Of a stretch of 64,000 nt of DNA, positions 24,897 to 32,926 are shown piece after piece (positions within the stretch are counted from its first letter, which is position 1; the number at the start of each line of letters is the position of its first letter). The translations under genes were made by a program, and so were the position numbers. The notes under the pieces are model-generated. The model saw nothing but the letters and a program-made list of their open reading frames with translations, made no database searches and was not told the DNA's origin. Origin of the DNA: Halorussus aquaticus (GTDB taxonomy: Archaea > Halobacteriota > Halobacteria > Halobacteriales > Haladaptataceae); assembly GCF_024218795.1 (NCBI RefSeq), contig NZ_CP100400.1, positions 1,612,001 to 1,676,000 on the forward strand, read 5' to 3'.

Positions 24897-27800
24897 TCAG
24901 TACGTGATGCTGAACCACCCGGTGTCGCTCGCGGTGCCGTCGTGTTGGTAGGTGAAGTAGTACTCGATGGTGTCGCCGGAGGAGAAGTCGCCGACGACGT
25001 AGTCCGGACTCGTTTCGAGCGTGTGTGTGTCGCCGCTCGGGTTGTTCATCCGGTAGTTGTACTGGGTGCCGCCGTTGACCGTGTAGTGGACGTCCACCCA
25101 GTCCGAACCGACGTTCGAGACGAACTCGAACGACAGTTCGTCGGTGGCGGTGTCGCCGTCGGACCCGTCGATTCGGGTGACGTGCTGGCTGAAGTCGCCG
25201 CCGCCCGACGCGTCGGTGGTGACACTGACAGTCCCGGACGCGCTCGACTCGTTGCCCGCGCCGTCCACGGCCGTCACGGAGAACTCGTAGGTCGTTCCGC
25301 TGGCGAGACCCGAGACGGTGGTCGAGGTGGTGCCCGCCGGAATCTGCTGGCTCCGCGTCCCGTCCACGTACACGGCGTAGTGGTCCATCCCCGACCCGCC
25401 GCTGTCGCTCGCGGCGTCCCACGCGAGGTCCACCGACGAACCGGTGTGTCCCGGCGACCGGAGGTTCGACGGGGCCGTCGGCGGCGTCGTGTCGGACGGG
25501 TCGCCACCGCCGCCGCCAGTACTCGACTTCATCGAATTGGCCGGGACGCTGAGTGCGGTTCCGTCGGAGAAGGTCACCGTAATCGAGGAGTTCTCGCCGT
25601 TGTAGGCGACGTAGGTCGTTTCCGTCCCGTCGTCGAAGGCGTAGGCCAGCGGGTAGTCCGCGGTCACCGAGGGGTCGGGGTTCCCCATCGCGTCGATGTT
25701 GTATATCCAGTGGTAGGTGTGGGCCTTCGTCTCACCGGCCTCCGGACTGTAACTCGCTTTCGCGGACTGGAACATGCTCTTGGCGTCGCTCACGTCCGAG
25801 AACGCCCGGTAGTTCCACATGATGTCCTGCCAGTAGTCCCAGTCGCCGCCGTTGTCGTCGTTGGCTACCGCCTCGGAGTAGTTGCGTTCGGCCAGTTGGG
25901 AGTCCCACCCGAGGTACAGCGAGTGCCCGCCGAACGGCAGGTAGTTGATGCCGTGAATCGCCTCGGCGTCCGCCGAGAACCACGTCGAGTAGGAGTACTT
26001 GATGCCCCACACGATGCCCGCGGTGTCGTGGCCCCACTCGTCGGGGTGGTTCTGGTCGTCCACGTCGAACCAGTACTCCATGGCCGAACAGACCTCGTGG
26101 GTGTAGAGGTACGCCGCCCAGTTCAGCATCTCGTCGTTGCCCGTGAAGACCGCCCACTGCAGCATCGCCGCGTAGGCGTGGATTGCCTCCGAGGACGACT
26201 CCTGATTGTTCCCGCCCGCGAACTCCGCGGTCCCGGCGGCCCACGAGTGACCGCCGTACGGACTGAAGTTCCGCAGGAACGGGAACGAGTCGGCGGGGTT
26301 GTCGGCGGGTTCTTGGGCGTTGGCCCTGTTCGGTCGCCCCCAGTTCGCGTAGTCGCGGACGAGCAGGTCAACCATGCCGCCCCAGTTGCCGTCGTCGCTC
26401 CACGTGTCGTCGGTCCGCGCCAGTTCGGCGGCGGCCCGGACGAAGTAGCCGTAGTGGAAGTGGTGGTCGTTGAGGTCGCCCGCCGCGCCGTACGAGTCGG
26501 GGTAGCCGACGAGTGTCCCCCACTGGTCGTTGTAGTAGAAGAGGTTCTGACTCTCGCCGCTGTCGGCGGTCAGCCAGTTCTCCAGTTCCGACCGGATGGC
26601 GCCGTGCAGGGCGTCCCGCTTGCTGGCGTTCCCGACTTGGTCGGCGATGGGTGCCGCCTCCGACATTCGGCCGAAGTCCTTGCCGGTCCAGTAAGTGCCG
26701 CTCCCCTGTCCGTTGTCGTAGCCCGCCGACACGTCGCCGACGTAGGACGCCAGTTCCGAGTCGTCGTAGGAACCTCGGTCGGGCAGGAACGGAAGCACGC
26801 CGCGGAACGGATGGGTCGTCGTGAACGACGACCCACTTACTGTTTTCATCGTCCCTCGCGGACACTCGTACGCGTACCCGAGCAGGGATTCGTCGGTGTA
26901 CTTGTGCTGGTGGGGGTAGAGTCCCGTAATCGTCGCGTCACCGCCGACCTGACTCTCCGGCTTGTTGGTCGTGGTGAACGAGTAGGTGGTGCGGACCTCC
27001 CCGGCGTCCCGGTCGTAAGTCGGACTGACGCGGGTCGCGTCGCCCGCGCCGGTGTCGGTGATGAAGTTGTACGCGTACTTCTCGAACGTGTCGAGCGTGG
27101 ACGACGTGTCGTCGGGGAGGACTGCAATCGTCAGATATCCCCCGGAGAGACCGTTGGTCAGCGTGGCCGACCCGACGCCGGACCAGTCGTCGCCCGACGG
27201 CGCGAACAGTCCGTAGTGATTGCCCTCGTGGGTCACTCCGAGGACGTTTCCGCGGTCGTCCCAGACGGTCGGTGCCGTCTGGAAGGCGAGTTCGGCACCG
27301 CCGCCCTCGTACTCACAGAAGACGTACGGCGACCCCTTCGTGAGCGACGCGGTGAGCGTCGTCGCCGTTCCGGTACCCCACTTCAGCGTCACCGACCAGT
27401 CGCTGTGGCCGTCGACTCGCGTATCCGAGAACGTGGTCGCGGTGTGGCCCAGCGTGAAGTCACGCTGGACGCTCATCTTCGCGTCCTCGTTGGGGTAGTT
27501 CCACGTCGTCGGATGACCGACACGGAGACCGGTATCGTTGGCCAGTGCGAACCCCGGATGGAAGAACAGGTTCTCCGAGTACTGGGTCGCGAGCGCCGAC
27601 GACCACCAGTCGTTCGACGGGAGCGGCGCGCCGACGTTCCCGGTCGTGTACCGCGTCGCTGGCGGTTCTCCCTCACCAGAGGGCTTCTGGTGGGTGTAGC
27701 TCCCGTTGCCGACGCTGTGGATTCCGCTCGCCGCCGTGGCCGGTTCCGGAATCGACCCGAGACCCGCCAGACCGGCGACGCCGAGGGCCTCGAAGTAGGT

Positions 27801-27902
27801 GCGCCGCGACAGGGATAGTCCGTCGTTCGAGTCGTTCGGTTCTTCTCGTCCGTCCGCTCTGTTCGTCCGGTCGCTATCGGGTTCGTCCGTCCGTTCGTCC
27901 AT
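24897..27902 (-). CDS. Secreted GH81 endo-beta-1,3-glucanase with FN3 and CBM56-like domains
   Basis: A 1001-residue Tat-exported enzyme (twin-arginine SLSRRTYFEALG near residue 31). The GH81 core (about 60-790) shows family hallmarks: LPSNDWWSSALATQ near the start, DHHFHYGYFVRAAAELA, RNFSPYGGHSWAAG and the acid-containing NNQESSSEAIHAYAAM (near 565), where GH81 enzymes place catalytic acids. A fibronectin type III domain (about 800-890, TPPTAPSNLRS) and a C-terminal beta-sandwich like the beta-1,3-glucan-binding CBM56 (about 900-1001, DWVDVHYTVNGGTQYNYRM) follow. It should cut laminarin/curdlan-type glucan internally. The gene has its own operator-like promoter and lies between pilus genes. 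Confidence 0.9.
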   Translation of the reverse strand: MDERTDEPDSDRTNRADGREEPNDSNDGLSLSRRTYFEALGVAGLAGLGSIPEPATAASGIHSVGNGSYTHQKPSGEGEPPATRYTTGNVGAPLPSNDWWSSALATQYSENLFFHPGFALANDTGLRVGHPTTWNYPNEDAKMSVQRDFTLGHTATTFSDTRVDGHSDWSVTLKWGTGTATTLTASLTKGSPYVFCEYEGGGAELAFQTAPTVWDDRGNVLGVTHEGNHYGLFAPSGDDWSGVGSATLTNGLSGGYLTIAVLPDDTSSTLDTFEKYAYNFITDTGAGDATRVSPTYDRDAGEVRTTYSFTTTNKPESQVGGDATITGLYPHQHKYTDESLLGYAYECPRGTMKTVSGSSFTTTHPFRGVLPFLPDRGSYDDSELASYVGDVSAGYDNGQGSGTYWTGKDFGRMSEAAPIADQVGNASKRDALHGAIRSELENWLTADSGESQNLFYYNDQWGTLVGYPDSYGAAGDLNDHHFHYGYFVRAAAELARTDDTWSDDGNWGGMVDLLVRDYANWGRPNRANAQEPADNPADSFPFLRNFSPYGGHSWAAGTAEFAGGNNQESSSEAIHAYAAMLQWAVFTGNDEMLNWAAYLYTHEVCSAMEYWFDVDDQNHPDEWGHDTAGIVWGIKYSYSTWFSADAEAIHGINYLPFGGHSLYLGWDSQLAERNYSEAVANDDNGGDWDYWQDIMWNYRAFSDVSDAKSMFQSAKASYSPEAGETKAHTYHWIYNIDAMGNPDPSVTADYPLAYAFDDGTETTYVAYNGENSSITVTFSDGTALSVPANSMKSSTGGGGGDPSDTTPPTAPSNLRSPGHTGSSVDLAWDAASDSGGSGMDHYAVYVDGTRSQQIPAGTTSTTVSGLASGTTYEFSVTAVDGAGNESSASGTVSVTTDASGGGDFSQHVTRIDGSDGDTATDELSFEFVSNVGSDWVDVHYTVNGGTQYNYRMNNPSGDTHTLETSPDYVVGDFSSGDTIEYYFTYQHDGTASDTGWFSITY

Positions 27903-27930
27903 ATTGGTAGGCTCCGCAGTATTGTTGCGT

Positions 27931-27966
27931 ATTTATATCTATAAAATTTACTACTAGGTTAGTAAA
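27931..27966 (-). promoter_or_regulatory. GH81 promoter: TATA box with adjacent TTTACT-N8-AGTAAA operator
   Basis: The TATA-like run agatataaat (27931-27940, minus strand) is about 33 nt before the ATG at 27902. Immediately upstream is a palindrome, TTTACTA (27947-27953), CTAGGT, TAGTAAA (27960-27966). The same 20-bp design, TTTACT-N8-AGTAAA with CTAG in the centre, occurs at 49793-49812. A degenerate copy lies at 29062-29081 before the GH16 gene. It is a likely binding site for a glucan-responsive or other shared regulator. Confidence 0.6.
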
Positions 27967-28028
27967 ATACTTATTCTGCTCTCGGTGCGTATGAGTGCGA
28001 AATATTCGCACACGACGAGGTCGGACTG

Positions 28029-28958
28029 CTACACCCAGTCGTAGACCCGGACGTAATCGACCTCCATCCGCTGGGGGAACTGCGTGGTAGCGTCGGGGTA
28101 ACCGGGGAGGTTCCCGCCGACCGCGACGTTGAGGAGGAAGAAGAACGGCCCGTCGTCGAAGACCCACTCGTTCCCGGCGTCCTCCACGCCGTAGAGCGTG
28201 ACGGTGAAGTAGTGCTGGCCGTCCACGAAGAACTTGATGGCGTCGGGGTACCACGTGACTTGGAACGTGTGATAGGCGTCGGCGAACGACCCGTTGTTGT
28301 AGGTGCCGCCGATGCTGCTGCCGCCGGAGTAGCCGGGACCGTGCACGGTGCCGTGGACGGTGTCGGTGTCGTCCCCGGTGAGTTCCATGATGTCTATCTC
28401 GCCGCAGTCGGGCCATCCGGCCGAGTCGATGTTCGACCCGAGCGCCCAGATTGCGGGCCAGAGTCCCTGTCCCTCCGGGAGGCGAGCGCGCACGTCGATG
28501 CGGCCGTACTGCTTGTTGTACCCGCCCTGAGTCTTCATCCGGGCGGAGGTGTAGTCGTAGGAACCGTACTGGTCGGACACCTGCTCCTCGCGGGCCTCGA
28601 TGACGAGGTGGTCGTTCTCGACCCACGCGTTCTCGCGCTGGTAGTACTGGAGTTCGTTGTTGCCCCATCCGGGGATGCCTTGGGCGTGACCGTTGCCCGT
28701 CTCGAAACTCCAGACGGACTCGTCGACGTACCCGCGGTCGAACTCGTCGCTCCAACTCAGCGACCACTGGTTCCCGTCGAACGCCGTCGGAGCGCCACCG
28801 AGGTCCGTCCGAGCGCCGCCGTCGGACGCGGCGCTCGCTGTCGAGACCGCGACCGTGCCGCCGAGCGTCGCCGCCGCGGTACTCAGAAAGCCCCGACGGC
28901 GGAGTCGTTTGCTGGCCGATTCGTCTTCCGTCTGTTGCCGTGGTCTATCGTCGGTCAT
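28029..28958 (-). CDS. Secreted GH16 beta-1,3(1,4)-glucanase (laminarinase type)
   Basis: A 309-residue protein from the ATG at 28958. A Tat signal (KRLRRRGFLSTAAATLGG, about 18-45) is followed by a single GH16 jelly-roll domain (about 60-309). The catalytic signature E-I-D-I-M-E (GEIDIMELTG, near residue 187) has the nucleophile and acid/base glutamates of laminarinase-type GH16 enzymes. Family segments WSDEFDRG, GLWPAIWALGSNI and FFLLNVAVGGNLPG are present. It should cleave beta-1,3-glucan (laminarin) outside the cell. It pairs with the GH81 enzyme downstream on the same strand. The extra codons to 28985 are less likely. Confidence 0.92.
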   Translation of the reverse strand: MTDDRPRQQTEDESASKRLRRRGFLSTAAATLGGTVAVSTASAASDGGARTDLGGAPTAFDGNQWSLSWSDEFDRGYVDESVWSFETGNGHAQGIPGWGNNELQYYQRENAWVENDHLVIEAREEQVSDQYGSYDYTSARMKTQGGYNKQYGRIDVRARLPEGQGLWPAIWALGSNIDSAGWPDCGEIDIMELTGDDTDTVHGTVHGPGYSGGSSIGGTYNNGSFADAYHTFQVTWYPDAIKFFVDGQHYFTVTLYGVEDAGNEWVFDDGPFFFLLNVAVGGNLPGYPDATTQFPQRMEVDYVRVYDWV

Positions 28959-29044
28959 AGATATCCCTTCTCTCGGTCGCCACACCCGTTCCGCTCTCTC
29001 GCGAGTAGAACGGCGAGTGGCGCACCGCCGCTAGTAAAAACCAT

Positions 29045-29081
29045 AATAACAGAACTTAATTTTTACTACTAGAATAGTTGT
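29045..29081 (-). promoter_or_regulatory. GH16 upstream region with degenerate TTTACT-N8-AGTNNN element
   Basis: TTTACT (29062-29067), ACTAGAAT, AGTTGT (29076-29081) matches the 20-bp palindrome of the GH81 promoter except in the last three bases, again with CTAG in the centre. On the minus strand it is followed by the AT-rich aattaagttc, a weak TATA candidate, giving a leader of roughly 70 nt to the ATG at 28958. The rest of 28959-29265 holds no gene. Confidence 0.45.
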
Positions 29082-29265
29082 TACTTATATCCCCGCCCAT
29101 ATAGCTCCTTCCTCCGTCTCGACGGAGTGTTCGCGGCGCATCCTCGAAGGGGCAGAAACAAGCCGATAGCGAGGTCGTTCGTCGGCGAAACTGAGCGTCA
29201 CTCACGAACTACCGAGACCGTCAGTCGGGCGGTGTCCTCTCGATTGAGTCGAACCGGACGAGGGT

Positions 29266-31491
29266 TCAGACCGACTCGCGTTTCACGCGCTCCACCGTCG
29301 CGGCCTCGTCGTTCCGGAGGTCCGCGAGGAACGCGAACAACTCGTCGAAGTCGTCCACGCCCTCCCGCTCCAGGTACTGCACGTACCGGTGCTTGCGCTG
29401 GAACTCCGTCTCGACTTCCTCGACAGTCCGGTCGGTCCGCTCGGCGAGGCGGTCGAAGAACCGAAGCCGACGCTCTCGCTCGCCGTCGCCCGACTCTTGA
29501 TGGTCGTACGCCAGATGGAACTCGCCGTCGGAGTCGCGCCACGCGACCGTGTTCCAGTAGACGGTGGTGCCGTCCTTCTCTATCGCGCCGCACCGCGCTC
29601 GCCGCGAGTCGAGTTTCGCGTACTCCGACTCGGTGAGGAGTTCCACGACCTCGCCGACGTAGCGCTGACCGTCCACGCGCCGGGGGAACACCACGAGGTC
29701 TAACTCTCGGAGCAGGTACGGGGGTAGCCCCTGCTCGACGACCCGGTTCACCAACTTCTCCACGTCCTCGGCGTGAGTGGTCCCGATGATGCCGTGGCCG
29801 GTGTTCAGACTCTCGGCGAAGGTCCGGAAACTGGCGGGGGTGTTGATCTCGGCGATGACCTCCACGTCCGGATTGAGGTAGTTGCACTCGGTCATGAGGT
29901 CGGCCATCGACACGCGCTTGTAGTCGCTCTCGTGGTCGCGCGTCGTCAGTGACACGCCGGTCTCGTGGGGGAGGCGGACCTCCCGCGAGCCTTCGTCGAT
30001 GGAGATTGGCCGGTCGCGGTAGGGGATGAACGGCATGTGGGAGTTCATCAGCGTCGTCTTGCCCGTGCCGGTCGGTCCCGAGAAGAGGACGACGCCGTGG
30101 TGTTCGTAGACCTGCCAGAGCAGCGTGACGATTTCGGTCGAGAGGCTTCCCGACTCCAGCAGGTCGACCGGCGTCATCGCCTCGGGCGCCTGCTTTCGGA
30201 TGGAGATGTGCGGGCCGTCCTCGCTTATGACGCCGAGCGCGACCGCCGCCCGGATGGTGACTTCCTCCGGCACGCCCTCGGGTTGGAGGTTCACCTTCGC
30301 GCTGGGGTTCGAGGCGTTGAGTTCTGTACCGTCGCTGGCGGCCATCTGGGTCACGACGTTGGCGAACTCGGTCTCGTCCTCGAAGACGAGGTTGGTCGGC
30401 GCGCGCTCGCCGTGGCCGATCTCCCGGCCTCGCGGAACCACTTTGATGCGCTCGCCGACCCGGTTGGCCTCGATGTCCTCCAGCAGGTCGTCTCGGATGG
30501 GGACCGTCAGTTTCCCGTGGCCCACGAAGTCCCGCATCACGTAGTAGACCAAGTCCGAGAGCCTGTCGGTCGAAAATCGGTGGTCCACGGGCGGGACCGC
30601 GAGGTCGTACTCCGCGAGCGCGGTCCGGACCCGGTACGCGGCGGCGTCGAGCCACGCCCGGGTGTTTCGCGCGGTGAGTCGCCGTGAGAGGAACGTCCGG
30701 GCGCGCTCGCGGACGAATCCGGCGCGGTCCTCGACCACGCCGTCGACGTTGGTCTCCCAAATCCGGTCCTTGCACTCCCGAATCAGTTCCTCGTCGCCGG
30801 GCAGTAAGTCGGGTTCGAGCACCGCGTACTTCGTCGTGAACGAGTCGTTGGCCAGCAGGTGTTCGCGGTAGACGACGACCGGCACCTGAAACTCCCGGAA
30901 ATCGACGGTGTGAGTCTCGACGCGCTCACTGGCGAACCGCTCCAGAAAGTCGGCGTCGGCCGGGAGGTCGGTGTCGGCGGGCGCGTAGTCGTCGGTGTGA
31001 ACCACGAGACGGTCGCCCGCGGTGTCGGCCACCTCGATGCCGTCGTCGAGCGCGAGCGGGGTCACTTCGCCGAGACACCGCAGGTCCCGGAGCGCGTAGT
31101 ACTCCACGCGGCGTCTCGTCTCGGGCGATAGGTCGGTCAGGCGGTCCACGATACGACGGTACTTCGGGTCGAACCCGGCGGCCGCGCGCTCGCTCGCGCC
31201 TTCGCGGGTGAGCGGACGTGCGAGGTTGGCGTCGGCGAAGTGGTCCTCGACCTTTGCGAGGGCGTCTTCGCCCTCGGGAGAGAGGGCCGGTTCGCGAATC
31301 CGGTAGTCGAACCCGTCGTCGGTCTCCGTGATAGTGGCGACGACGCCCGGATGTGGTTCGTACTGTGCCCGCACGTCCGACGCGTACCACGCCTCGGGGT
31401 CGTCGGGCGGGGTCGGCGGCGGGACCTGCGGTGGGGTGTCGCTCGCCCCGTCTTCTCCCCGTCCACCGTTCGCCAGCGACGTTTCGGCCAT
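29266..31491 (-). CDS. Type II/IV secretion (pilus assembly) ATPase
   Basis: A 741-residue PilB/GspE-type ATPase. ATG at 31491 (MAETSLANGG) is supported by a TATA box 28 nt upstream (leaderless); the longer frame to 31605 is unlikely. The C-terminal motor has Walker A (FSGPTGTGKTTLMNS, near 470), an Asp box (SIDEGSREVRL), Walker B-like EVIAEINTPASF and a His box (GIIGTTHAEDVEKL). An acidic 50-residue N-terminus and an N2-like domain come before it. It powers assembly of the pilus-like system whose PilC-like platform is at 22791-24746. In many haloarchaea these two genes are adjacent; here GH16 and GH81 lie between. Confidence 0.9.
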   Translation of the reverse strand: MAETSLANGGRGEDGASDTPPQVPPPTPPDDPEAWYASDVRAQYEPHPGVVATITETDDGFDYRIREPALSPEGEDALAKVEDHFADANLARPLTREGASERAAAGFDPKYRRIVDRLTDLSPETRRRVEYYALRDLRCLGEVTPLALDDGIEVADTAGDRLVVHTDDYAPADTDLPADADFLERFASERVETHTVDFREFQVPVVVYREHLLANDSFTTKYAVLEPDLLPGDEELIRECKDRIWETNVDGVVEDRAGFVRERARTFLSRRLTARNTRAWLDAAAYRVRTALAEYDLAVPPVDHRFSTDRLSDLVYYVMRDFVGHGKLTVPIRDDLLEDIEANRVGERIKVVPRGREIGHGERAPTNLVFEDETEFANVVTQMAASDGTELNASNPSAKVNLQPEGVPEEVTIRAAVALGVISEDGPHISIRKQAPEAMTPVDLLESGSLSTEIVTLLWQVYEHHGVVLFSGPTGTGKTTLMNSHMPFIPYRDRPISIDEGSREVRLPHETGVSLTTRDHESDYKRVSMADLMTECNYLNPDVEVIAEINTPASFRTFAESLNTGHGIIGTTHAEDVEKLVNRVVEQGLPPYLLRELDLVVFPRRVDGQRYVGEVVELLTESEYAKLDSRRARCGAIEKDGTTVYWNTVAWRDSDGEFHLAYDHQESGDGERERRLRFFDRLAERTDRTVEEVETEFQRKHRYVQYLEREGVDDFDELFAFLADLRNDEAATVERVKRESV

Positions 31492-31514
31492 GCGACTAAT
31501 TCGCCACCTGCTAG

Positions 31515-31524
31515 TATTTAAATT
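31515..31524 (-). promoter_or_regulatory. TATA box of the secretion ATPase gene
   Basis: The element tatttaaatt is centred 28 nt before the ATG at 31491. This indicates a leaderless transcript and fixes the start. Confidence 0.6.
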
Positions 31525-31657
31525 CACGCATGTGATTTCCGTATTCAGACGCGAGTGGGTTCCGTTCCCTGTCGGTTCGGTACTCGAATCGACTACTCCG
31601 ACCACTGCGGACTGGAAGTCGTAGTCGGGTCACAGAGCGACTGTTTTCCGACTGTAG

Positions 31658-31954
31658 TTGTCGGAGCGGAAGGTAATTACACTCTCGAACGAGAAATCGG
31701 TGTACGTGGATTCAAGTAGCCTCCAAGAACGAGTCGGAGACGCAAGCACGATTTCGGAGTACCAGCGCGTAATCAGCGAGATACGGAGACACATCGCCGA
31801 GGTCGAACCCACGACGACCGATGCAGGCGGAGAGCCGCCGAGTCAATTAGTGGATACCGCGGAGGCGAGACTCCAGAACTGCGATAGCGCTGACGAGTTT
31901 CGGCTAGAGGGTCAACTGATTCGGGCGCTCGGACTCGTCGCTAACGACGAGTAG
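31658..31954 (+). CDS. Hypothetical small protein of lower-GC codon use
   Basis: A 98-codon frame from a TTG at 31658; a GTG about 13 codons in is an alternative start. The protein is acidic and helical (SEYQRVISEIRRHIAEVE, TAEARLQNCDSADEFRL) with no membrane segment. Its third codon positions hold far more A and T than neighbouring genes, so it may be foreign or weakly constrained. No family is recognised. The flanking stretch 31955-32211 shows no gene. Confidence 0.45.
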   Translation: MSERKVITLSNEKSVYVDSSSLQERVGDASTISEYQRVISEIRRHIAEVEPTTTDAGGEPPSQLVDTAEARLQNCDSADEFRLEGQLIRALGLVANDE

Positions 31955-32211
31955 CGAGAGTAGTCGGCTTTCCGGACGTGGGAGTCCAGACCGCCGGTCT
32001 CAGTGATTGCGACGACAACGACGAGTCGGACGTTCGTCGCGGGCGAATCTTCGAACATGAGCGCGGGCGTCGGGCGCGTACTGCGCCTCGGGTCGATAAA
32101 CGGCGTTCGCGGTGGAGCGTTCGATAGGATTCCGCCCGTCTCGCTATCACGTCTGGTCGTAAAATGCGTCCAAGAAGTCCGCCTTCCCTCTCGCAGATTA
32201 TCGCTCTCCAC

Positions 32212-32517
32212 TCAGTCCATCGTCACCCACGCTAGAAAGCCGATGGCCAGCGTCTCCAACACGTGGAACGACAGCATCGCCTGCCACGCGGGGTCGGGGA
32301 CCTGCGTGCTGAACCACACCGACAGCAGGGGGTCCACCTGATAGAAGTAGAGCGCGAACCCGTTCTCGGCGAACAGGAGCGCGGCGAACACGAGCATGCC
32401 GAGCGTGTGCTTCGACCGGACCCGGCGGTAGTTGCGCGCCCAGACGCTGGCCAGCGCGGCGAGCAGCAGCAGGTTGAGTCCCGTGGCGACTCGCGCGAGG
32501 TCGATCCAGATGCTCAT
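32212..32517 (-). CDS. Small four-helix haloarchaeal membrane protein
   Basis: A 101-residue protein from the ATG at 32517 (MSIWIDLARVATG). Three to four membrane helices are visible: about 4-24 (VATGLNLLLLAALASVWA), 35-58 (LGMLVFAALLFAENGFALYF) and 75-98 (AMLSFHVLETLAIGFLAW). A His and several acidic residues lie in or near the helices. It follows a winged-helix regulator by 61 nt on the same strand, a pairing often seen in haloarchaea, where the regulator may control this membrane protein. Function unknown. Confidence 0.7.
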   Translation of the reverse strand: MSIWIDLARVATGLNLLLLAALASVWARNYRRVRSKHTLGMLVFAALLFAENGFALYFYQVDPLLSVWFSTQVPDPAWQAMLSFHVLETLAIGFLAWVTMD

Positions 32518-32578
32518 CGGTTCGGCCTCCGCGTCGGTCGGTCGAGACGGTCGTGTTCGCTCGGGTGTCGGATCATGG

Positions 32579-32854
32579 TCATTCGATTTGGGTGATGATT
32601 TCCTCGACGACGTCCCAGTGGTCGCGGGTGGCGTCCGAGGGGAGGTACACTGCGCCGTAGTCGTCGCCGCTGGACGTGACGACGTCGTTCTCGACAAGAA
32701 CGTCGAGGTGGTGTCGAACCGTGTCGTAGTTGAGGTCGAGTTCCTCTGCGAGCTGGTTGGGGTTCCGGGGACGCTCGTCTATCTCCCGGAGGAGACGCGC
32801 GCGGTTGATGCCCCCGCGCGTCCCCGCCAGCACGTACCAGAGGACCTTCTCCAT
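32579..32854 (-). CDS. Winged-helix (ArsR-like) transcription regulator
   Basis: A 91-residue protein. GTG at 32857 and ATG at 32854 are adjacent; ATG (MEKVLWYVLAGTRGG) is preferred. It has the classic small winged helix: a helical start, INRARLLREIDERPRNPNQ, the recognition helix LAEELDLNYDTVRHHLDVLVENDVV and a beta wing (TSSGDDYGAVYLPS). No metal-binding cysteines are present, so metal sensing of the ArsR type is unlikely. It probably regulates itself and the adjacent membrane protein. Confidence 0.85.
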   Translation of the reverse strand: MEKVLWYVLAGTRGGINRARLLREIDERPRNPNQLAEELDLNYDTVRHHLDVLVENDVVTSSGDDYGAVYLPSDATRDHWDVVEEIITQIE

Positions 32855-32926
32855 CACCGGTCACAACTCAAACCCGGTACGTAAGGCCACCGAAGCGGAG
32901 TCGAAGGTCCCGACTCAGCGGGCCGC

